The notes below the pieces were generated by a model. That model had not been told where the DNA came from and did no database searches. It saw nothing but the letters and a program-made list of their open reading frames with translations. Positions 1 through 10,400 of a DNA stretch of 36,480 bases are shown piece after piece. The position numbers were made by a program, and so were the translations under genes. Source of the stretch: Microcystis novacekii Mn_MB_F_20050700_S1 (lineage in GTDB: Bacteria > Cyanobacteriota > Cyanobacteriia > Cyanobacteriales > Microcystaceae); the NCBI GenBank assembly GCA_007096045.1, contig SFAU01000020.1, positions 61,798 to 98,277 on the forward strand, written 5' to 3'. The first letter of the stretch is position 1. Each line of letters begins with the position of its first letter.

Positions 1-2
1 AT

Positions 3-584
3 GTTAGCTCAATTATCGGTCTAAATACAACTGAGTTACAAGTAGAAATTGCTCAAGAAAGAGTAGCTAAAGCAGGGTTATCGGACAGGATAAAACTTCA
101 AGTTGGCTCGGCTACTCAAATCCCTTTTCCTGAGAATTCTTTTGATAAGTTGACCGCTTTAGAATGTGCTTTTCATTTTGACACTCGTGAGGATTTTTTT
201 GCGGAAGCTTTTCGAGTTTTGCAGCCCGGTGGAAGGTTGGCTATAGCTGATTGTTTGCCTAGAGTGGGTCGAGAAATTAACTTCTGGCTGCAGGTTAATA
301 GTAAGAAAATGTGTATTCCCTTTGCTAATCAATATAACCGGCATACTTATGTGGAAAAACTCAAAAAGCATGGATTTGTTAATATCCAAGCTTTATCTAT
401 TAGTGAATATGTTTGGCCAGCAATGGTTCATTATTTTGCCCAGATTAGCCAAGGAATTAGTAAGCATGATTTAGTTATCGATCTCCAGAAAGATAACCCT
501 GGACTTGAAGCTTGGTCAAGAAATCGGGGTTGGTTTATGGCGTTTGATGATTATCTTTTGTTTTCGGCAGAAAAGCCTAATTAA
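3..584 (+). CDS. mcyJ: Class I SAM-dependent methyltransferase, 5'-truncated by window edge (candidate McyJ, Adda O-methyltransferase)
   Basis: The frame is open from the left edge, so the start codon and the glycine-rich SAM motif I lie outside the window. The remaining 193 codons show the rest of a Methyltransf_11-type Rossmann domain: the post-I strand IIGLNTTELQVEIAQERV, motif II FDKLTALECAFHF and motif III LQPGGRLAIAD. A C-terminal cap (YNRHTYVEKLKKHGF) resembles that of natural-product O-methyltransferases. The gene runs toward mcyC and the two stop codons share one TTAA (581-584). McyJ, the O-methyltransferase acting on the Adda side chain of microcystin, is the cluster's stand-alone methyltransferase and ends the mcyD-J operon in Microcystis, so it is the natural candidate. 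That the protein is a SAM methyltransferase is near certain. The McyJ identity is inferred from context and could be wrong; an unrelated flanking methyltransferase is the alternative. Confidence 0.6.
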   Translation, partial: VSSIIGLNTTELQVEIAQERVAKAGLSDRIKLQVGSATQIPFPENSFDKLTALECAFHFDTREDFFAEAFRVLQPGGRLAIADCLPRVGREINFWLQVNSKKMCIPFANQYNRHTYVEKLKKHGFVNIQALSISEYVWPAMVHYFAQISQGISKHDLVIDLQKDNPGLEAWSRNRGWFMAFDDYLLFSAEKPN

Positions 585-3500
585 ATTGACTTTTCTGAGT
601 TGAGAATACTATTAATAATCAGAGCGTTTTTTTGGAGATAAGGAGGATCAATCATTTCACGATGAACACCGACGGCATAATGATTGATTCTTTCCCCTTT
701 TGTTGCTTGTGTCCAATCATCTTCAGCTTCATAGTTTCCCTCAGCACGAATCAAATGAATAGTCCCTTGAATTTGTACATTTTTTAAATCAGAATTCCAA
801 AGAAAATTAAAGTATTCCCACACTTGATGATAAGTGCGATCGCGGAGTTTTTGATTCTCTAAAAAGTAACCTCTTAATTCCTGACGTTTGGGATTTAATA
901 AGAAAGCATCAACCCCTTCTTGAATCTCTGACATATCAGCTTTTTTAGCCTCACGTCCTCCTCTGTAAGTATCCAGTAAAATGACATCAGAAACAACTCT
1001 CCCTCGACTTTCTAATTGTTGCGCCATTAACATCGCTAAAAATCCGCCGGCGGAATGTCCCATTAATTTTATATCTTGATCCTGAGCTAAATCCTCAATT
1101 AATTCAGCGTATTTTTTTAACATTAATTCATCGCTAATATACCGGAAAGTATAAAGAGTATAATTCGTCAGATACTCTGCTAAGTTGGCATAAGCAGCAG
1201 CGAAACCAAGAGCGGGAGGAAATAAAAAGACGGCTTTTTTTTGCTCCTTATTAAACACCACATACGGACGTTCTTTCGGTTGAATATTCATCTCTTGAGC
1301 ATAAATAATATAATCACTCAATTCGGCTACTGTTGGCTTTTCATAAATCATTGATAAAGGAATTTCTATGGCCATTTTCTCATAAATTAAAGCCATAAGA
1401 TTCATCGCTTGTAAGGAATGACCACCCAACTCAAAGAAGTTATCATTAACCCCTATCTTACCAGCTTGTAGAAGTTGTTGCCAAAGGCTTACTAAGATAG
1501 TTTCCGTTGAATTGCGGGGTGCTAAATAGGGTGATTCCACTAGAGAAGTCTCATCCGGTATTGGCAATTTATGTAAGTCTATTTTCCCATTAGGATTTAA
1601 GGGAAAATCCGACAACATGACAAAGATAGAAGGGATCATGTAAACGGGTAATTTCTGTTGTAAGAAATGATGCAGCTCCTGAGAAGTTAATAAAGTATCT
1701 TTTCTCATTACATAAGCAACTAACCGTTGATTATGTAAGGTGTCTTCCCGCATAATCACAACAGCTTGTTCGACGTTGGGATGAGTTTCTAAAACTGTCT
1801 GAATTTCTCCTAATTCAATGCGGAAACCTCTCAGCTTGACTTGATTATCAATTCGCCCTAAATATTCAATATTGCCATCAGGAAGATAACGAGCTAAATC
1901 CCCCGTTTTATATAATTTTGTAGGGGATATACCCGAATTAAAAGGATTAGGAATAAATTTTTCAGCCGTTAATTCGGGTTGGTTGAGGTATCCACGAGCT
2001 AAACCCACTCCACCGATATGTAATTCTCCAGCAACACCAATAGGAACCGGTTGTAGATAACTGTCGAGGATATAAACTTGAACATTAGCCATGGGGCGCC
2101 CAATAGAAATTTGGGAATTTGGCTGACAGCACCAGATAGTAATCTCAACGGCGGCTTCTGTTGGTCCATAAGCGTTATATAATTGACAGTTTAACTGCTG
2201 AAAAAATCGTTGATTGAGTTCATAAGATAAGGCTTCTCCCCCGACAATTACTCGTTTTAAACAGTGGCAATCTTTGCTCTTGGGATGTTGCAGAAAAACT
2301 CGCAATATTGAGGGAACACAAGTGAAATAAGTTACTTGTTCTTGCACAATTAAATCTATTAAATAATCTATATCTTTATAGGCATCAGGTTTCGTCACGA
2401 CTAGGGTAGCACCAGATGTTAAAGATGAGAAAACTTCCCAAACTGAAACATCAAAACTAAAGGGAGTAATTTGGAGAATGCAATCTTCAGAGGTAAGATT
2501 ATAATTATCAATAGTGTATTTTAGAGTATTAGAAATTCCTCTATGAATATTCATCACACCTTTAGGTTTTCCCGTTGAACCCGAAGTGTAAATAACATAA
2601 GCTAAATTTTCTGGGGTAACTGGAGAGGCCAAATTCTCTTGACTATAATTAGCTATCCTTGACCAATCTGTATCTAAACACAGTATTTCGGGGCAATTTT
2701 CTGGTAGAGATTGAACTAAAGATTGCTGAGTTAACAACAGAGAAATAGCTGAATCAGATATCATATAATTCAAGCGCTCAGGGGGATAATTAGGATCGAA
2801 AGGAACATAAGCTCCCCCAGCTTTAATAATTCCCAATATTCCGATAATCATCTCAAAAGAACGCTCAATAAAAATACCGACTAATACTTCTGAAGTTACG
2901 CCTTTTTCTTGTAAATAGTGGCTGACTTGATTAGCTCGATTATTTAACTCTCGATAGGTCAATTTTTTGCCCTCAAAAATAAGAGCTATTGCCTCGGTAT
3001 TATCTCTAACTTTTTCTTCAAATAACTGGTGCAGACACTGTTGAGAATAAGCGACTTCGGTTTGATTCCACTCTATTAGTAATTGATGCCGTTCTTCAGG
3101 AGTTAATAAATTAATCTCAGATAATTTACAATCGGGATTCTGAATTACACTTTCAATAATTTGTAAAAAGTGACCGTTCATTCTGGCGATAGTTTCAGGC
3201 AAAAATAAATCTGGCTCATATTCAATCACTAAGGTAAGATTATGACTATCTTCAAAGAAGCTCCAAGTCATATCAAATTGAGCCATGCGTGGTTTTAAGG
3301 GATAAGGTTGATGTTCCAAACCTGGAATTTTTAAGACAGTTTTGCTTTCTTTACCCAGTAGAGAAAACATGACATCAAATAAGGGATTTCGGGACAGATC
3401 CCGTTCTAAATTGAGAGTGGATACTAACTTATCAAAAGGATAATCACGATATTCATAAGCATCAAGACAGGTGTTAGTAACTGCTGCTAAGACTTGCCTA

Positions 3501-4471
3501 AAAGTTACTCCCTCTGGTAATAAAGTTCTCAAGGCCAAGGTGTTAACATAAAATCCGATTTGATTTTCTAAATCAGGATGATTTCGTGCTGAAATAGGGA
3601 TACCAACCACTAAATCCCGTTGACCGGTGTGGCGATAAAGTAATATTTTAAAGAAGGTCAGTAGGGTAATAAATAGAGTCGTATTATTTTGAGTTGCAAA
3701 AGTTTGTAATTTTTGGCTGAGACTCTCACTAAATTGATAAGTGTGGGAAGCTGCTTGAGAAGATTTTACTTGAGGTCGAGGGAAGTCTATCGGTAAGTTT
3801 AAGATAGGGGGATGTTCGGCAAAAACCTCACACCAATACTCATGTTGTTCTCTAACTTCTTCACTTTCTAACCACTGATTTTGCCATGCCGCATAATCTT
3901 TATACTGTAGGGTAAGAGGGGGTAATTCAGCTTTTTTTTGTTGAGTATAAGCCGAGTATAATATAAAGAACTCTTGAAAGATAATATCAAGTGATTGTGC
4001 ATCCCCAATAATATGATGGACAGTCAAACCAAAGATAAATTCTTCTGAATTAATCTGCACCAATAAGACTCGAATAAGGGGCAACTTTTCTAAACTAAAA
4101 GGTAAATTTGCCGACTCTTGAATCAAATCATCTGCCAAGAGTTCAGCATCTTTTTCTCCTCTTAAATCTTTAAAAATGATTAACTGTTCTGTGGGGATTT
4201 GCTCATGAATAACTTGCTTAATATTGCCCCCAACACTGGCAAAAGTGGTTCTGAGAATTTCATGTCGGTTTACCAGTTCTTGAAAGGCTGCTGTTAATAT
4301 AGAAACATCTAATTTGCCATTAATTCTCATGGCAAGCCTAATATTATAAGCGCTAGAAGATTCGCTGATATGCTGCAAAATCCAAAGCCTTCTTTGACCG
4401 TGAGAGACTTCGTAATATTTTTGTTTTTTCAGTGGGTTAATTGAGTCAGATTGGGGTAAGTTGATCATCAT
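581..4471 (-). CDS. mcyC: Microcystin synthetase McyC (NRPS, C-A-PCP-TE; Arg module and release)
   Basis: This 1296-aa terminal module activates the last residue, condenses it and releases the cyclic peptide. Domains: condensation about 20-450, with HHIIGDA at 152-158 (Ala where HHxxxDG has Gly); adenylation about 480-965, with YTSGSTGKPKG; PCP about 985-1050, with LGGHS (phosphopantetheine Ser1019); thioesterase about 1075-1290, with GHSAGG (Ser1140), Asp1167 and His1270 as probable triad. The specificity residues read D674, V675, W678, T, I, G, A, V, E and K963. The resulting code, DVWTIGAVEK, is the one I know for Arg in McyC. The start ATG overlaps the mcyB stop by four bases (ATGA), which indicates translational coupling; a second Met follows directly. 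Length and architecture match McyC of Microcystis. The adenylation tail resembles McyB module 1, a pair known to exchange sequence in this genus. Confidence 0.96.
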   Translation of the reverse strand: MMINLPQSDSINPLKKQKYYEVSHGQRRLWILQHISESSSAYNIRLAMRINGKLDVSILTAAFQELVNRHEILRTTFASVGGNIKQVIHEQIPTEQLIIFKDLRGEKDAELLADDLIQESANLPFSLEKLPLIRVLLVQINSEEFIFGLTVHHIIGDAQSLDIIFQEFFILYSAYTQQKKAELPPLTLQYKDYAAWQNQWLESEEVREQHEYWCEVFAEHPPILNLPIDFPRPQVKSSQAASHTYQFSESLSQKLQTFATQNNTTLFITLLTFFKILLYRHTGQRDLVVGIPISARNHPDLENQIGFYVNTLALRTLLPEGVTFRQVLAAVTNTCLDAYEYRDYPFDKLVSTLNLERDLSRNPLFDVMFSLLGKESKTVLKIPGLEHQPYPLKPRMAQFDMTWSFFEDSHNLTLVIEYEPDLFLPETIARMNGHFLQIIESVIQNPDCKLSEINLLTPEERHQLLIEWNQTEVAYSQQCLHQLFEEKVRDNTEAIALIFEGKKLTYRELNNRANQVSHYLQEKGVTSEVLVGIFIERSFEMIIGILGIIKAGGAYVPFDPNYPPERLNYMISDSAISLLLTQQSLVQSLPENCPEILCLDTDWSRIANYSQENLASPVTPENLAYVIYTSGSTGKPKGVMNIHRGISNTLKYTIDNYNLTSEDCILQITPFSFDVSVWEVFSSLTSGATLVVTKPDAYKDIDYLIDLIVQEQVTYFTCVPSILRVFLQHPKSKDCHCLKRVIVGGEALSYELNQRFFQQLNCQLYNAYGPTEAAVEITIWCCQPNSQISIGRPMANVQVYILDSYLQPVPIGVAGELHIGGVGLARGYLNQPELTAEKFIPNPFNSGISPTKLYKTGDLARYLPDGNIEYLGRIDNQVKLRGFRIELGEIQTVLETHPNVEQAVVIMREDTLHNQRLVAYVMRKDTLLTSQELHHFLQQKLPVYMIPSIFVMLSDFPLNPNGKIDLHKLPIPDETSLVESPYLAPRNSTETILVSLWQQLLQAGKIGVNDNFFELGGHSLQAMNLMALIYEKMAIEIPLSMIYEKPTVAELSDYIIYAQEMNIQPKERPYVVFNKEQKKAVFLFPPALGFAAAYANLAEYLTNYTLYTFRYISDELMLKKYAELIEDLAQDQDIKLMGHSAGGFLAMLMAQQLESRGRVVSDVILLDTYRGGREAKKADMSEIQEGVDAFLLNPKRQELRGYFLENQKLRDRTYHQVWEYFNFLWNSDLKNVQIQGTIHLIRAEGNYEAEDDWTQATKGERINHYAVGVHREMIDPPYLQKNALIINSILNSEKSI

Positions 4472-7400
4472 TTTTGTCGGGATTGAATTAATACAGCTTG
4501 TTCTTTTAAAGTATTATGGGTAAAAATTTCCCGTAATCGCAGGGAAACCCCAAATTGATTACGGATTTGTGACACTAAGCGCATCGCCTTCAGACTGTTT
4601 CCTCCTAGTTCAAAAAATGACTGATTCCTGTTACTAACTTCTGCTTCTAATAACTCACCCCAAAGGGAAGCTAATAAAGCTTCTTGTGGATTAAAATCTG
4701 GGACTTGGTTAGTTGAGTGAGTAATATTTTCTTCGGGTTTTGGCAAAGCTAGACGATGAATTTTTCCATTGGGTAACAAGGGAAAAGCTTCTAACCGCAT
4801 TAAAAAGCTAGGCTGCATATAAATCGGTAAGAGTTGCTTTAATTTACCTCGAATATATTCCTCCTGAACTGTATCCTCTGCCTGATAATAAGCAATTACG
4901 GTTACTAATTCCTCCTTTTTATTAGCGATAACTAAGGCTTTTTCTACTCCCTCAATCCCACTGAGGACATCTTCAATCTCTCCTAATTCAATCCGTACCC
5001 CATTTAATTTAATTTGATTGTCACTGCGTCCTATTACTTCTAAAGTTAGATTAGGCAGCAGTCGGCCTAAGTCTCCAGTACGATAAACTATATCCTTCCC
5101 CCCATTCAAAGGATTAGGCACAAAAACTGAATTAGTTAAGCTTTCATCTTGATAATAACCTTTGGTTAAATAGGGAGATTTAACGAACACTTCTCCTACT
5201 TCTCCTATTGCTCTGGGGCGATTTCCATCAACCACTGCATAAGCGGCATCTGGCAAAGTTTGACCACCCGGAACCCGTTCATAGGGAATATTATTAGGGT
5301 TAGGAATTCGATAAAAATGCTTAACAAATGTAGTTTCACTTGCCCCATAAATATTCACAAATTCTGTCTGAGAGCCAAAAATTTGATGCCATTCAGCCAG
5401 TTCTTTCACAAATAAAGGCTCTCCTCCTAAGACAAAAACTCGCAAACTTTTCAGGAGATTATTAGCATTAATTAAACCACGCCCTATCTTTAAAAATAGA
5501 CGCATTACCGAGGGGACAGTGTGTAGTAAATTGATTTCCCATTCTCCTATTCGCAGTAATAAAAGCTCTAAGTCTTCTCGCTCTGTACTCTCTGGAATAT
5601 AAAGCGTTCCCCCTGAGCATAAAGTCACACAGGTTTCCCTCAAATAAGCATCAAAATTAATTTGAGCAATTTGTAAACAGCGCCAACTTTCATTGATGTC
5701 AAATTCCCGTTTTTCCCAATCAATGAAATGACGTAAGCTGCCGTGACTGCCTAAGATTGCTTTAGGTTCACCGGTTGAGCCAGAAGTAAACATAATATAA
5801 TTAGAATCATCAGCATCCGGCATAGCTAGAACGGGTTTCAGTGTGCTTAATTGGTAAGGAAACTCTTGATAATCCATGCCATTCCACTGATGATATTGCT
5901 GAATTTTATGAGCCTTAACCACTAGGATATGAGGCGGTTTTTCTAATGCGGATAGTTGGGGTTTAATCTTCTCTAAATTCTCCGCCGCAACTAAGATAAT
6001 TTCGGGGCTAGTTTTAATCATCATGCGTTGCCGACGTTCCTCTGGTTCATCTAAACGTAGAGGTAAATAGATTCCTCCAGCTTTAAATACTGCCAGCATA
6101 GCGATTAACTGACGATAATCTCCTTCTAGGAGAACACCACAAACCTTGTCTTTTTCCACGCCTAATTCTTTTAAGGCATAAGCCCAAAAGTTAGTTAGTT
6201 CATGTAATTCTTGATAGCTAAATTTACCCCCCGGATAAATAATCGATGTTTTCTCTGGTTTGGCTTCAACTTGGTCAATAAAATCATGGATAATGGTACG
6301 GGTTTCTAAGCGAGGAATAGGATTGATAAAATTGGCCATGAAAGCGGTTTCTGCTGCCGATAACAAAGAAATGTCCTTGACGGGTTGGGCGGGGTTAGAT
6401 AGCATTTCATTCAAGAGTTTATCGAAGTGAATGAGACATTTTTTCATCCTCTCCTCTTGGAATAAGTCGGTGTTATAAATTAGCTCTAATCTGAGTTTTT
6501 CCTGAGCTTCACTAAACACAAAAGATAGATCAAATTTACTGGTCGGGGTCAGGGAATCTAGAGATTTTATTTGTATATTTTCTAAGCCTACAGGTTGATC
6601 AAAATTTTGCAGAAGGACTAATATATCAAACAAGGGAGTGCGGTTAATTTCTCTAGAAACAGCTAATTTCTCTACTAAAATATCAAAGGGATAATCGGAA
6701 TGTTCTAAGGCTTCAGTAACGGTTTGACGAACCTTTGCGAGGAGATTTTTGTAGCCTTTTTCGGGTTCAATTTGGTCACGAATAACTAAGGTATTGAGAA
6801 ATAAACCGATTAGAGATTGCAGTTGAGGATGGTTTCTAGTGGCGATTTCTGTACCAATAGTAATATCATGTTGACCACTGTAGCGATACAGTAATATTTT
6901 GACAGCTGCTACCAATGCCATGAATAGGGTTATTTCATTTTCTTGACAAATTTTTCTTAATTTAGAAATGGTTTCTTTGGTAAATTTCCAGCTTAAATGG
7001 GACCCATTAAATGTCTTTATTTGGGGACGTTTAAAGTCTGTTGGTAAGTGAACTCTGGTCAGTTGTCCATTGTCCAATTTTTCCCGCCAGTAATCTAGGT
7101 TTTTTGAATTATTTTCGCTTCTTAAAAGATTATTTTGCCACCCTGCATAATCTTTATATTGTATCGGCAATGGCTCTATATTAGGCTCTAATCCTTTGGC
7201 TAAATCAGAGTAGTATTGTAAGCATTCTTTAGCTAACAAACTCATTGACCAACCATCACAAATAATGTGATGAATTTCTAACTCTAAAATATATTCGTTC
7301 GGAGATAGTTTATAAATCTTAGAGCGCCCAAGGGGACTTTTCTCTAAGTCAAACGCTTTTCTCTCTTTTGCAATCGTTTCTAGGATTTCTTCATCAGGTT

Positions 7401-10400
7401 TATTTGTCCAGTCTTTAAATTCAAAATCAAAAGGACGATTTTGCAAGATTTTCTGTTGTGGTTCTCCGTTAATTAAAATGAAAGATGTCCGCAGGGATTC
7501 ATGACGGGAAATCAATAATTGTATGGCTTTTTCAAAGACATCGGGGCTAAAATCTCCTGCTATTTTGAGAGTGGAAACAATATGATAAGCTACATTATTA
7601 AGATCCATCTGTTGCAGGACATAGAAACGTCTCTGAGCATGGGATGTTTCGTAGGTTTCTTGTGTAGATACAGGGGGAATAGTGGCTACCGTCAGAGGGG
7701 TAACAGTGCTTAATAATACTGCTTGTTCAGCAATGGTAGGATGAGCAAATACTTGTTTAATAGGCAAAGATTGCCCTAACTTTTCCTGAATTTTACTCAC
7801 TAGAGAAATAGCTTTTAAGCTATGTCCTCCTAACTCAAAGAAGTTGTCATTAACCCCTATTTTGGATACCTGAAGAACATCTTGCCAAATCTGAGCTAAG
7901 AGGTTTTCTTTTTCATTTCTTGGAGCTATATAAGCAGATTCAATAATTGATGTTTCATCGGGGACAGGTAATTTTTTCCTGTCTATCTTGCCATTGTTAT
8001 TTAAGGGAAAATCTGACAACATGACAAAGGCAGAAGGAACCATATAAGCGGGGAGTTGCTGCTGTAAGAAACGGCGCAATTCTCTGATACCTAATGAGGG
8101 GGATTTCCTGACTATATAAGCGACTAAGCGTTGATTTTCTGACGTATCTTCTCGCAAAATAACTACGGCTTTTTCCACTTGAGAATGTGTCTCTAAAACT
8201 GCTTCTATTTCTCCTAATTCAATCCGTAATCCTCTCAGCTTAACCTGATTATCAATGCGACCTAAAAATTCAATATTGCCCTCTGGAAGATAGCGAACTA
8301 AATCCCCCGTTTTATATAATATACCCGAATTAAAAGGGTTAGAAATAAATTTTTCTTGAGTTAATTCTGGACGATTGAGATAACCCTGCGCTAACCCCAC
8401 ACTGCTAATATGTAACTCTCCAGGAACCCCAATCGGAAGCGGTTGTAAATTCTGATCTAAAATATAAATTTTTGTGTTAGAAATTGGCTTACCAATAGAC
8501 GGAGATGAGGAGTTTCCTTCCTCATAATCGGGAACTAATCCTGAAGTAGTTACTACTGTATTCTCTGTAGGACCATAATTATTAATCAGCTTAAAAGGCA
8601 TTGATACTGAAGGGTAATGATGGAGTTTATCCCCACCCGTTAAGATAATTCTGAGGGCTATATTTTCATCCCATTTTAAAGATAAAATCTTCTCAACTAG
8701 AGGAGTTGGTAAAAAGCTGACGGTGATTTCTTGGGCAATTAACCAGTCTCGCAAGTCCGGGGGAGATTGCATGATTTCAGGTTTAACTAAGACAAGACTC
8801 GCACCTGCTGTTAAACAGGGCCATAACTCCCAAACCGCAGCGTCAAAAGCACTTCTTGCTAGTTGAGTAATTTTGTCTAAAGGCGTAATTTCAAAAGCGT
8901 CTTGATGCCAACAAATTAAATTCATTAACCCCCGATGGCTAATTAATACCCCTTTCGGTTTTCCCGTTGAACCTGATGTATAAATAACATAGGCTAAATT
9001 CTCAGGAGTCGTTAGATTGAAGGGATTTTCTGGGCTATAGGTAGCTATCTTTTCCCAATCCCTATCTAAACACAGTAATTCGGCACCAGTTTGGGGTAGA
9101 AAATCCCCTAAAGATTCCTGAGTTAACACCAAAGAAACCCCCGAATCTGAGAGGATATCCCCCAAGCGCTCGGTGGGATAATCCGGCTCTAAAGGTACAT
9201 AAGCTCCCCCAGCTTTTAATATCCCTAATAACCCGATGACCATCTCTAGGGAGCGCTCCATAAAAATCCCGACCAAACTTTCTGGACCTACACCCTTATC
9301 TCGTAAACAGTGAGCTAACTGATTGCCCCGGTTATTTAACTGTTGATAGGTTAATTTTTGGTCTTCAAAAATAACCGCTATTCCCTGCGGATTCTGGGCA
9401 GCTTGTTCCTCAAATAATTGATGTAAAGACTTATCTAAAGGATAATCAGCCTCGGTATTGTTCCACTCTACTAATAACTGATGTTGCTCTTGGGTTGTCA
9501 ATATAGGTAATTGTGTTACCCGTTGCCGAGGATCAGTAACAATCCCTGTTAAAATAGTCTGTAAATGTCCTGCCATCCGTTCAATCGTATCCTGAGTAAA
9601 ACGGCTAGTATCATAGATTAACTGAATCAGTAACTCTTGTCTAGGAATAGCAACCACCGTCAAAGGATAATTAGTTTCCTCAAAATTCTCCACATCCTTA
9701 ACCCTTAAGGATTGACGAGAATCTCTCGATAACGCTTCTCTGGGATAATTCTCAAAAACGACCAAACTCTCAAACAGGGGAACCCCCGGCGTAATATCAC
9801 TTAACCTCTGTATTTCAGCCAGAGAAACATAAGCATAATCCTGAATTTCTGCTTGCTTTTGCTGTAATTCCTGTAACCAAGATAGCAATAAATCTGATTC
9901 TCTGATGGAGACTCGCAGCGGCAATGTATTAATAAATAATCCTACCCTATGTTCTACCCCTGATAAATCATGAGGGCGACCAGAAACCGTAACCCCAAAT
10001 AAAACTTCTGACTCCCCACTATAGCGACTGAGAAGAATCGCCCAAGCGGCCTGTACTAGAGTAGATAAGGTCAGATTATGCTTTTGCGCCAAAGATTGCA
10101 GGTCTTGGGAGTGAGAAGCCGATAAATGACAATTATACTCTTTATAAGTCGGCTTACCTTCAGATTTCATTAACTGGAGTCTGTCCACCCTCAGGGGGGT
10201 GGGAGTCATAAACCCTTCAAGAGTTCGCTGCCAAAAACTCTCAGCAACAGATGGGTTTTGCTCCTGTAACCAAACAATATAATCTTGATAAGGGCGCGGT
10301 GAAGGAAGATGATAACTTTTCCCTTGAATACCTGCCTCATAAAACCCTAAAACTTCTTGATAAATGATGGGCATACTCCAACCATCTAGAATAATATGAT

